Source of the DNA: JBAXBF01 sp034429745
GTDB lineage: Bacteria; Chloroflexota; Anaerolineae; Anaerolineales; DRKV01
DNA length: 5,474 bases
Direction of reading: 5' to 3'
Assembly (NCBI GenBank): GCA_034429745.1
Contig: DAOUFY010000054.1
Coordinates: 1 to 5,474, forward strand
The notes below the pieces were generated by a model. The model did no database searches. It had not been told where the DNA came from and worked only from the letters and a program-made list of their open reading frames with translations. The position numbers were made by a program, and so were the translations under genes. Shown piece by piece: positions 1 through 5,474 of the stretch. The stretch's first letter is position 1, and each line of letters begins with the position of its first letter.

Positions 1-684
1 CATTGCCCGTGGACCAGGCCCCTCTCCTGCAAAAGTTCCATCCATGACAGCAAAAATGCCGGGATGAATTTCTTGTTGGATGGCAAGTAAATCAACTAAT
101 GTTTCGTGAATGACAGAGTGAGTCCAATGACGATTGCGGTGCAGCAAGCCTCCAAAAGCGTTTTTCATAGCGCCAGTTATTGTGGTAAAAACGTGGGTTT
201 TTACCGTGGGCAAGTGGATAATGTTTTTATCAAGTAGAGCTTTTGGAATGACAACCCCATCGGGATACACTTTATCTAATACAAGAAAGCGATGATTTTT
301 AGGAATATATTCAATCCATTCAAAATTTTCTTTATAGAGGTAGATACAAGGAATATTGTATTGATCTGTAACATATTTATGTTTGTTATTCACCTCACCT
401 TCTTCAGTATTGACGACTACTGTATCGTTGTGTACCCCAACAATATCATGGTAACCATGTTTTTGTAATGTTCTTATTACTCCTTCGAGTTGCCAAGGAG
501 TTGTAGAACAAGCCGGATACCAAGTTTGCCAAGATATGTTGATTTTTAATGCGGTTGTGTTATTTTTAGGCAACGCTTGTTCGAATTGGGCTAATTTCAT
601 TAGCTGTTCTATATCGTCAAGTATGGTGTTAGGCGATGTTTTTAATACGGCAACTTTGCCTTTTCCTGGGAAGCTTGTTGTCAT
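1..684 (-). CDS. DUF362 domain-containing protein, 3' end cut by window edge
   Basis: The minus strand is open from an ATG at 684-682 to the window edge, giving the first 228 residues with no stop. DUF362 (PF04015) proteins have no firmly assigned reaction; many are found in anaerobes, and some carry a C-terminal ferredoxin-like 4Fe-4S domain. That part would lie outside this window. The family call rests on the stretch PTVKTHVFTTITGAMKNAFG at about residues 159-178, with its conserved lysines and the N-[AT]-x-G-type core, and on MDGTFAGEGPGPR at about 214-226. The protein looks soluble: no signal peptide or membrane segment is visible. The start is supported by AGGAG five bases upstream. It lies 64 bp downstream of the histidine kinase gene on the same strand, with no terminator between them, so it is probably the third gene of that operon. 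Family assignment is fairly sure; function is unknown. Confidence 0.85.
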   Translation of the reverse strand, partial: MTTSFPGKGKVAVLKTSPNTILDDIEQLMKLAQFEQALPKNNTTALKINISWQTWYPACSTTPWQLEGVIRTLQKHGYHDIVGVHNDTVVVNTEEGEVNNKHKYVTDQYNIPCIYLYKENFEWIEYIPKNHRFLVLDKVYPDGVVIPKALLDKNIIHLPTVKTHVFTTITGAMKNAFGGLLHRNRHWTHSVIHETLVDLLAIQQEIHPGIFAVMDGTFAGEGPGPRAM

Positions 685-748
685 GTGTACTCCTGATTAC
701 TATTTTATAAATGTTAAGTTTAGATGAAAAAAGTGAATAAATTTATTA
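685..748 (-). other. Short AT-rich gap between histidine kinase and DUF362 genes
   Basis: This 64 bp spacer follows the kinase's tandem TAA TAA stops (751-746). It contains no hairpin followed by a T-run, so there is no intrinsic terminator. On the minus strand a TATAAA about 20 bases before the Shine-Dalgarno could act as a -10, but no convincing -35 is found 16-18 bp upstream of it. Read-through from the upstream genes is therefore the simpler explanation for expression of the DUF362 gene; a weak internal promoter cannot be excluded. Confidence 0.4.
690..694 (-). promoter_or_regulatory. Shine-Dalgarno of the DUF362 gene
   Basis: Read on the minus strand, AGGAG lies five bases before the ATG at 684. 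It is the cleanest ribosome site in the left block and fixes the start of the DUF362 gene. Confidence 0.75.
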
Positions 749-2311
749 TTAATTTTGATTACATGGCAACCAAATTGTTACAACAGTACCTTCATTCAGT
801 TTGCTACTGATATGAATATTGCCTTTGTGCTCATCTATAATTGATTTTACTACGTATAATCCTATACCGCTACCTGAGATGTCTTCTTTAATAGCGTTTT
901 TAGCACGAAAATAACGTTGAAAAAGTTTAGGAATATCTTCATCTGGGATACCAATGCCATGGTCTCGAATGCTAATTCTTACACCAGGAATTGCTTCCTG
1001 TTGATCTTGAATTTGCTTCTGGTGTGGTTTAGCAATGATAATGATCACAGTGTTGTTATTAGAATATTTTACCGCATTATTCAAGATGTTATTTAATATT
1101 TGATTAATACCAATTGGGTCAGCTTGGATTGAAGGCAACTTTTTAGAAAGAGATGCTTTAATGGTGATATTTTTAGCGGCGGCGATGGGTTGAATAGCTT
1201 GTATAGATTTTTTTATTTCTTTTGATATGTCTATTGTGGTAAATCGTAACTTAAGGTCACCACTTTCCAATCGCCCGACCATAAGCAGTCTCTCGACAAG
1301 ATTTTTTTCCCGTTCCAATTCGGTACGCAGTATTTGCCAATGGCGCTGCAATTCTTCTGGAGTTCCCCCTTCCTGAATAAGATCTGCTACGAGGAGCATT
1401 GTTGTCAATGGGCTTCTTAGTTCATGGGAAGCTAGACTTATAAAATCCACATTGCATCTTTCGGCTTCAACATATTTGGAAATATCATTCATTAAGATGG
1501 CTATCTCTCCATTGGATATTGAAGTGATCAAAACTTCATAAGTAGCTTTTAGTATTTCAGAAGATATGGTGTAAGATATTGACTTCTGATTAGATTTTGC
1601 GAAGAGCTGAAGATTGTGGTTGATAGAGTCGAAAATATCCAATGGTAAAATATCGGATAAGTATTGCGCTTTATCTGTATTAATGGTTGAATGAAAGATA
1701 GATTTAAGGTAATATTGAAGAATTTTATGGTTTTGATCACAAATGATAACATTTAACGGAATTACATTCATAACATCGGTAAAGCGCTGAAGTTCCTTTT
1801 TTAGTTTAATCATTTGGGTATGTGTAACTAGCCAATTATGAAAGATGTTTATGATGATATTGAACTCTTGAAATGTTTCTTCGTTGAAAAGGATGGATTC
1901 GTTGTGTAAAAAACAACAAAAATCTGTTTGATTATCTTGTATGTTTAACCTCTTTACCAAGATGCTTTTTATGTTGTAGTCTTTATATAGGGTATAAAGC
2001 GGATGATATAAATCTAGGGATAGATCTTGAAAAAAGAAACAAGAATCAATGGCAGAGTGTATTTGCTGATTTATTAAGTTTGCTATGTTTTTATCAAGAC
2101 ATAGTTTTTGATCAAAAGATGTATTGTTAAAGAGTATTTCTTGGTTGCTTTGCCATATTGCAAATATTTCATTAGTTGCCGAAGCCACTATTCCGGTCGA
2201 AAAACCGAAACTTTCGCATATTTTCTGTAAGCAAGCTGATAATGTTACCTCAAAGCTGCTGTGTGAGTTGAAAATTATCGTAAACTCGTTTAATAGAGAT
2301 AGAAATTCCAC
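749..2311 (-). CDS. Soluble sensor histidine kinase (GAF-like, PAS-like, HisKA, HATPase_c)
   Basis: This 520-residue kinase would autophosphorylate on a histidine and pass the phosphate to a receiver aspartate, most likely that of the neighbouring STAS-REC protein. Residues ~15-165 look like a GAF sensor domain and ~172-282 like a PAS domain; both calls are by pattern and are less certain than the catalytic core. The H-box FISLASHELRSP places the phospho-accepting residue at His296. The N-box NNAVKYS (Asn412), G1 box DHGIGIP (450-456), F-box LFQRYF (463-468) and G2 box GSGIGL (480-485) are all intact. No transmembrane helix or signal peptide is visible, so it should sense a cytoplasmic cue. 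The start is GTG (2311-2309), nine bases after the preceding stop and in the same frame; no other start codon lies between, and no Shine-Dalgarno is evident, which suggests translational coupling. The gene ends in tandem TAA TAA. The ligand cannot be read from the sequence. Confidence 0.93.
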   Translation of the reverse strand: MEFLSLLNEFTIIFNSHSSFEVTLSACLQKICESFGFSTGIVASATNEIFAIWQSNQEILFNNTSFDQKLCLDKNIANLINQQIHSAIDSCFFFQDLSLDLYHPLYTLYKDYNIKSILVKRLNIQDNQTDFCCFLHNESILFNEETFQEFNIIINIFHNWLVTHTQMIKLKKELQRFTDVMNVIPLNVIICDQNHKILQYYLKSIFHSTINTDKAQYLSDILPLDIFDSINHNLQLFAKSNQKSISYTISSEILKATYEVLITSISNGEIAILMNDISKYVEAERCNVDFISLASHELRSPLTTMLLVADLIQEGGTPEELQRHWQILRTELEREKNLVERLLMVGRLESGDLKLRFTTIDISKEIKKSIQAIQPIAAAKNITIKASLSKKLPSIQADPIGINQILNNILNNAVKYSNNNTVIIIIAKPHQKQIQDQQEAIPGVRISIRDHGIGIPDEDIPKLFQRYFRAKNAIKEDISGSGIGLYVVKSIIDEHKGNIHISSKLNEGTVVTIWLPCNQN

Positions 2312-2320
2312 GTTGAGATA

Positions 2321-3136
2321 TTATGAATGGCTTTGTGAACCTTTTTGATACCTTCTTAAAACTGCTTCTACTCGAGCAAGAAGCTCACCGCGATCGAAGG
2401 GTTTAGTAATATAGTCATCTGCTCCCGAGCGAAGAGCAAAGACGGCGTCGCCTTTAGCTGTACGGGCGGTTAAGAATATAAAAGGAATAGAGGCGGTCTG
2501 AGGGTCTTCAGATAAGATTTCTCTTACCCGGAAACCATTCGGTGATGGCATCATCACATCACAAATAATGAGGTCTGGAAGCAGATTTCTAGCTTGTTCA
2601 ATACCGCGGTTTCCACTTGCGGCAGTATGTACGTTGTATCCAGAGCGCTTTAAAATTGTTGATAATACTGTTAATAGACTTAATTCATCGTCAATAAGCA
2701 AAATAGTAGGTCGTTTAGTAAAAGTGGGTACACCATCGGTACCCATTTGATAATATTTGTCCAATAGTTTTTCTGCATGGCGTATGGAAAGGGCAACTTC
2801 CCATGGATCTTCAATCGGTTCAATTAATTCCTCGTCACTTGTTTCGGGCTGCGGAGGGGACATTGCTTCTTTAGCGCTGATATCTCTCACAACACAAATG
2901 GCTTTACCAAGCCCTAATTCGGATAGGGTTCGAACTAAGCCATGCATAATTTGTCTGCCATCAATAACTCCTGGAACAAACTCTGAGAAGTCAATGATGG
3001 CGCCAAAACCCGGTTTGAGCAATTTCGCTTCTTGATTGATTTTTACGCCGGCTAACTTAAGCTCACCAATATCTATCCTGCCTTTTAAAGTGATCAGCAA
3101 GCGATTATTGAGTAGATCAGCATTAACTTCATACAT
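2321..3136 (-). CDS. STAS-like domain / response-regulator receiver fusion protein
   Basis: The 271-residue product has two parts. Residues ~1-92 (from MYEVNADLL through the KGRID, KPGFGAIIDFSEF and AICVVRD stretches) resemble the STAS/SpoIIAA-like fold of small bacterial proteins, a domain usually used for protein-protein contact. An acidic, proline-containing linker follows at ~93-140. Residues ~143-264 are a complete receiver domain: acidic pair Asp149/Asp150, phospho-acceptor Asp193 in IICDVMMP, Thr223 in FLTAR, and Lys245 in ITKPF. The protein ends seven residues later, so there is no DNA-binding or enzymatic output domain; it probably signals by protein contact. I chose the ATG at 3136 because GAGGGG lies five bases upstream; a GTG at 3151 would add five residues but overlaps that ribosome site. 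It is first in a likely operon with the kinase (nine-base gap) and is its natural phospho-partner. The receiver call is very secure; the STAS-like call is moderately so. Confidence 0.9.
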   Translation of the reverse strand: MYEVNADLLNNRLLITLKGRIDIGELKLAGVKINQEAKLLKPGFGAIIDFSEFVPGVIDGRQIMHGLVRTLSELGLGKAICVVRDISAKEAMSPPQPETSDEELIEPIEDPWEVALSIRHAEKLLDKYYQMGTDGVPTFTKRPTILLIDDELSLLTVLSTILKRSGYNVHTAASGNRGIEQARNLLPDLIICDVMMPSPNGFRVREILSEDPQTASIPFIFLTARTAKGDAVFALRSGADDYITKPFDRGELLARVEAVLRRYQKGSQSHS

Positions 3137-3137
3137 G

Positions 3138-3170
3138 GTTACCCCTCTCACTCTATGTTATAAGGGTTAC
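3138..3170 (-). repeat. Imperfect inverted repeat in the STAS-REC leader
   Basis: On the plus strand GTTACCC (3138-3144) and GGGTTAC (3164-3170) pair in six of seven positions around a 19-base loop. In the predicted minus-strand leader RNA this hairpin would cover part of the GAGGGG ribosome site. The same bases can also be read as a direct repeat of GGTTAC (3137-3142 and 3165-3170), which could be a protein-binding site. Either reading is weak. Confidence 0.25.
3142..3148 (-). promoter_or_regulatory. Shine-Dalgarno of the STAS-REC gene
   Basis: On the minus strand AGAGGGG stands five bases before the ATG at 3136. It favours that ATG over the in-frame GTG at 3151, which would place the ribosome site inside the coding sequence. 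Confidence 0.7.
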
Positions 3171-3178
3171 TTGTTTTC

Positions 3179-3206
3179 ATTTTAGCATAAAAGATATAGA
3201 TACCAA
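3179..3206 (-). promoter_or_regulatory. Candidate sigma-A promoter for the STAS-REC / kinase / DUF362 operon
   Basis: Read on the minus strand, TTGGTA (3206-3201, four of six matches to TTGACA) is followed after 16 bases by TAAAAT (3184-3179, five of six matches to TATAAT). TGC stands directly before the -10, giving an extended -10 (TGnTAAAAT). Transcription would start near 3172 and leave a leader of about 35 bases to the ATG at 3136, which contains the Shine-Dalgarno. This is a pattern match only. Confidence 0.5.
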
Positions 3207-3227
3207 TAAATAATTCGTAAAGACAAT

Positions 3228-3255
3228 TTGTTCAAGAGATAAAAAATCATATAGG
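3228..3255 (+). promoter_or_regulatory. Weak candidate promoter for lutAB
   Basis: TTGTTC (3228-3233) and TATAGG (3250-3255) are separated by 16 bases, with three and four of six consensus matches. A start near 3262 would leave the ATG at 3260 out of the transcript and so favour the ATG at 3287. A perfect TATAAT also occurs at 3275-3280, but with a poor -35 in front of it. The true lutA promoter is uncertain, and a weak core would fit a regulator-dependent promoter. Confidence 0.25.
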
Positions 3256-3259
3256 TTTA

Positions 3260-4027
3260 ATGGTATTATCGGAATATAATAAACACATGTTAGAAAAAAG
3301 AAAAGCCCAATTATTTATTACTTGTTTAATTGATACATTTTTTCCATCAGTTGGAGAAGCCATTGTTGAAGTATTAGGGAGAGCAGGAGTAAGAATTGAG
3401 TTTTTACAGGAACAAACCTGCTGCGGACAACCAGCTTTCAATGCTGGTTATTGGGATGAAGCACGTAAAATGGCATTGCATACAATGGATATTTATTTGC
3501 AAACAGACGGAGATATCATTGTTCCTTCAGGTTCATGCGCCGCCATGATGAAGTACCATTACTTACAGTTATTTGAAAATGATAATTTAAATTATATAAA
3601 AGCATTGAAGTTTTCTGCTAGAATTTTTGAATTATCACATTATTTACATGACATAGTGGGGTTTTTACCTTCTAAACAGTTGCATAATGAGATTGTGGCT
3701 TATCATCCTTCTTGTCATCTGCTAAGGAAAATGAAAATAGATAAGCAACCGAAAAATTTGCTTGAGGCAGCCGGATTACAAGTGGTTACCTTAGAAGCAG
3801 ATTGTTGTGGATTTGGTGGAGTCTTCAGTGTAGATTTTCCATCTATCTCTGAAGAGATGCTAAAAAGAAAACTTAAGGCAATAAAAGAAACGAATGCACG
3901 TTGGGTGGTTGGAGCAGATGTAAGCTGTTTGATGCATATTGAAGGGGGGTTGAGAAGGGAAAATTCTTCAACTCGATGTGCCTATTTTGCCCAATTTTTA
4001 ACAGATAAAGGGCTTGGACTGCGATGA
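3260..4027 (+). CDS. lutA: LutA/LldE-type lactate utilization protein, cysteine-rich CCG domains
   Basis: This is the LutA (YkgE/LldE) subunit of the iron-sulfur LutABC complex, which oxidises L-lactate to pyruvate in the cytoplasm. The 255-residue product has the two cysteine-rich CCG modules of the family: Cys22, CCGQP at 54-58 and PSGSC ending at Cys93; then HPSCH (Cys152), CCGFGG at 182-187 and Cys223. These modules bind iron-sulfur clusters in related heterodisulfide-reductase subunits. As I recall, Bacillus LutA is about 238 residues, beginning shortly before the FVTCLVD-like stretch seen here as FITCLID. The start is uncertain. The ATG at 3260 has a weak AGG four bases upstream; the ATG at 3287 (246 residues) agrees better with the family length and with the candidate promoter, but has no better ribosome site. 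The stop overlaps lutB (ATGA), so the two are translated together. It is divergent from the two-component genes. Confidence 0.92.
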   Translation: MVLSEYNKHMLEKRKAQLFITCLIDTFFPSVGEAIVEVLGRAGVRIEFLQEQTCCGQPAFNAGYWDEARKMALHTMDIYLQTDGDIIVPSGSCAAMMKYHYLQLFENDNLNYIKALKFSARIFELSHYLHDIVGFLPSKQLHNEIVAYHPSCHLLRKMKIDKQPKNLLEAAGLQVVTLEADCCGFGGVFSVDFPSISEEMLKRKLKAIKETNARWVVGADVSCLMHIEGGLRRENSSTRCAYFAQFLTDKGLGLR

Positions 4028-5474
4028 CAAAAGCAAGAAAAAATTTTGATTTACTTGTTGAAAGGGCAATGCATAATCCTTTTCTTCAAGTTGCTTTGGA
4101 TCAAAATGCCGAACGGAGAAAGCAAGCTAGAGCTCAAGGATATGCTTCTCTACCTCAGAGTTTTGAGGAGCTGAGGCAAAGAGCACATGATATTAAGAAG
4201 AGACTCATTGACAATTGGGATAAGTACCTAGAAAATTTTATTCAAAAAACTAGAGAAAATGGTTTTCAAGTACATCTTGCCAATGACGCAATATCTGCCC
4301 AGCAGATTGTGGAGCAATTGATAAAGGAAGTTGATGCAAAAATTGTGGTCAAAGCAAAGACGATGGTAGGGGAAGAAATTCAAGCAGATGAAGCGATTCT
4401 CAGAGCTGGTGCAATTCCAATCGAGACCGATTTGGGCGAGTATATTGTCCAATTGCGCGGAGAGCCGCCGGCCCATATAATTACACCGGCGGTTCATCTT
4501 CGAAAAGAGGATGTAGCACAAACTTTTACTGAAAAATTAGGTGTACCATACAACCCTGATGTTAAAGTAATGACAAATATTGCGCGTAAAAACCTACGCA
4601 ATTATTTTGTTATGGCAGATGTAGGAATTAGTGGGGTTAACTTCGGCGTTGTAGAGACTGGAAGCTTATGTATTCTCAGCAATGAGGGAAATGCCCGCAT
4701 GGCAACGACGCTGCCCAAAATGCATATAGCACTAATGGGTATGGAAAGGCTCGTTCCTACATTAGAGGATTTGAATGTTTTTTTGAGTTTATTGCCGAGA
4801 TCGGCAACTGGGCAAAAAATTACCAATTATGTAAGTTTACTTCAGTCTCCTAAAAAGAAGTATGAAGCAGATGGAACGGATATACGCCACCTTATTCTTA
4901 TTGATAATGGAAGAAAAGGGATAGCTAAAACAAATTTTAAGGAAGTTTTATACTGCATTCGCTGTGGGGCATGTTTGAATGTTTGTCCAGTGTTCCGCGA
5001 AATTGGAGGCCATGCATATAACAGTGCTTATCCGGGTCCTATTGGTTCGGTACTTTCGCCGTTACTTTTTGGGTTTGAAGATTATGGGCATTTAGCAAAA
5101 GCCTCAAGTCTATGCGGAGCATGTGAAGCTGCTTGTCCTGTGGCAGTTCCTTTTTCTCAATTGATACCTCAAGTAAGAGATAACTATGTGAGAAGTGTAA
5201 AGCAACCTATAATGTGGACGTTAACAATGAAGGGTTTTGCTTTAATTAGTTCTGTCCCTAGTATATTTGGTATTTTTCAAAAAATAGCCGGAACACTTCA
5301 GCCAATTTTTCCTAAATCCAATGGGTGGAGTACTTTTCTACCTGGACCTATTGCAAAGTGGACGCGCAGCAGGGATTTTCCGATGGCAGCGAAAATGTCC
5401 TTCAGACAGCGATATAAAAAATATATCAATAAAAAAGAACGAGAGGCTATTAAAAAGGATAATGAATATTTTTC
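4024..5474 (+). CDS. lutB: LutB/LldF-type lactate utilization iron-sulfur protein, 3' end cut by window edge
   Basis: This is the LutB (YkgF/LldF) subunit of the lactate-oxidising LutABC complex. The frame is open from the ATG at 4024 to the window edge, giving 483 residues. The LUD domain spans about residues 65-300, with family stretches AKTMVGEEI, ETDLGEYIVQL, NFGVVETGSL, NEGNARMATTLPK and GMERLVPT. A ferredoxin-like region follows: CIRCGACLNVCP supplies Cys311, 314, 317 and 321, and LCGACEAACP supplies Cys364, 367 and 371. Seven cysteines in this 4+3 pattern are, from memory of the family, normal for LutB. The PGPIAKWTRSRDFP stretch near residue 440 matches the C-terminal tail of Bacillus LutB (about 479 residues), so only a short piece should be missing. 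The ATG overlaps the lutA stop by four bases, and AAAGGG about 11 bases upstream may assist initiation. lutC is expected next, outside the window. Confidence 0.94.
   Translation, partial: MTKARKNFDLLVERAMHNPFLQVALDQNAERRKQARAQGYASLPQSFEELRQRAHDIKKRLIDNWDKYLENFIQKTRENGFQVHLANDAISAQQIVEQLIKEVDAKIVVKAKTMVGEEIQADEAILRAGAIPIETDLGEYIVQLRGEPPAHIITPAVHLRKEDVAQTFTEKLGVPYNPDVKVMTNIARKNLRNYFVMADVGISGVNFGVVETGSLCILSNEGNARMATTLPKMHIALMGMERLVPTLEDLNVFLSLLPRSATGQKITNYVSLLQSPKKKYEADGTDIRHLILIDNGRKGIAKTNFKEVLYCIRCGACLNVCPVFREIGGHAYNSAYPGPIGSVLSPLLFGFEDYGHLAKASSLCGACEAACPVAVPFSQLIPQVRDNYVRSVKQPIMWTLTMKGFALISSVPSIFGIFQKIAGTLQPIFPKSNGWSTFLPGPIAKWTRSRDFPMAAKMSFRQRYKKYINKKEREAIKKDNEYF

Noticed and set aside
536..727. 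Plus-strand open frame of 63 codons
   Set aside because: It lies opposite the start of the DUF362 gene, and its product resembles no family I know; it is a shadow of the real gene.
2757..3035. Plus-strand open frame of 92 codons (also shorter ones at 2124-2348 and 2568-2750)
   Set aside because: All lie antisense to the STAS-REC or kinase coding sequence, which have unmistakable domain motifs; the opposite-strand products show no recognisable features.
3137..3151. Upstream GTG start at 3151 for the STAS-REC gene
   Set aside because: The GTG sits against the GAGGGG ribosome site that is ideally spaced for the ATG at 3136, and it has no ribosome site of its own.
3222..3233. Short inverted repeat ACAA-T-TTGT as a regulator operator
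   Set aside because: Nine AT-rich bases in AT-rich DNA are expected by chance, and the flanks do not extend the symmetry.
4228..4521. Minus-strand open frame of 97 codons, and another at 4602-4826
   Set aside because: Both lie antisense to lutB, whose translation matches its family throughout; they are chance frames.
5113..5137. Apparently missing fourth cysteine in the second iron-sulfur motif of LutB
   Set aside because: As I recall the family, LutB/YkgF proteins normally show the same 4+3 cysteine pattern, so this is not a defect.
1..5474. Mobile elements, CRISPR arrays, tRNA or rRNA genes
   Set aside because: No transposase, terminal repeats, regularly spaced repeats or RNA gene sequence was seen; nearly all the window is accounted for by five protein genes.

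Overview
The window holds two divergent gene blocks facing away from a ~110 to 150 bp AT-rich intergenic region (about 3137-3286). By eye the DNA is low-GC. The proteins resemble those of Firmicutes, and an anaerobic or facultative lactate-using lineage, perhaps Negativicutes/Sporomusaceae, would fit. That placement is inferred from protein style and gene content only; no search was possible.

Left block, minus strand, read from 3136 towards 1: (i) a 271-residue protein joining an N-terminal STAS/SpoIIAA-like domain to a C-terminal response-regulator receiver domain, with no DNA-binding output domain; (ii) a 520-residue soluble sensor histidine kinase (GAF-like, PAS-like, HisKA, HATPase_c) that begins with GTG only nine bases after the previous stop, in the same frame and without a visible Shine-Dalgarno; (iii) after 64 bp, the first 228 residues of a DUF362-family protein that runs off the left edge. 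A good extended -10 promoter candidate lies in front of the STAS-REC gene, and no terminator hairpin is visible between the three genes, so they are probably one operon.

Right block, plus strand, read from 3260 towards 5474: lutA (also called lldE/ykgE), a cysteine-rich CCG-domain protein, overlapping by four bases (ATGA) with lutB (lldF/ykgF), a LUD-domain plus 2x[4Fe-4S] protein. lutB is cut by the right edge, probably within a few residues of its natural end. lutC (lldG) would be expected just beyond the window. LutABC is the iron-sulfur L-lactate oxidation complex that converts lactate to pyruvate.

Taken together, the layout suggests a cytoplasmic two-component module with an unusual STAS-like receiver partner placed back to back with a lactate-oxidation operon and co-transcribed with a DUF362 protein. 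Whether the kinase module controls the lut genes, or senses lactate or redox state, is inference from gene order alone.
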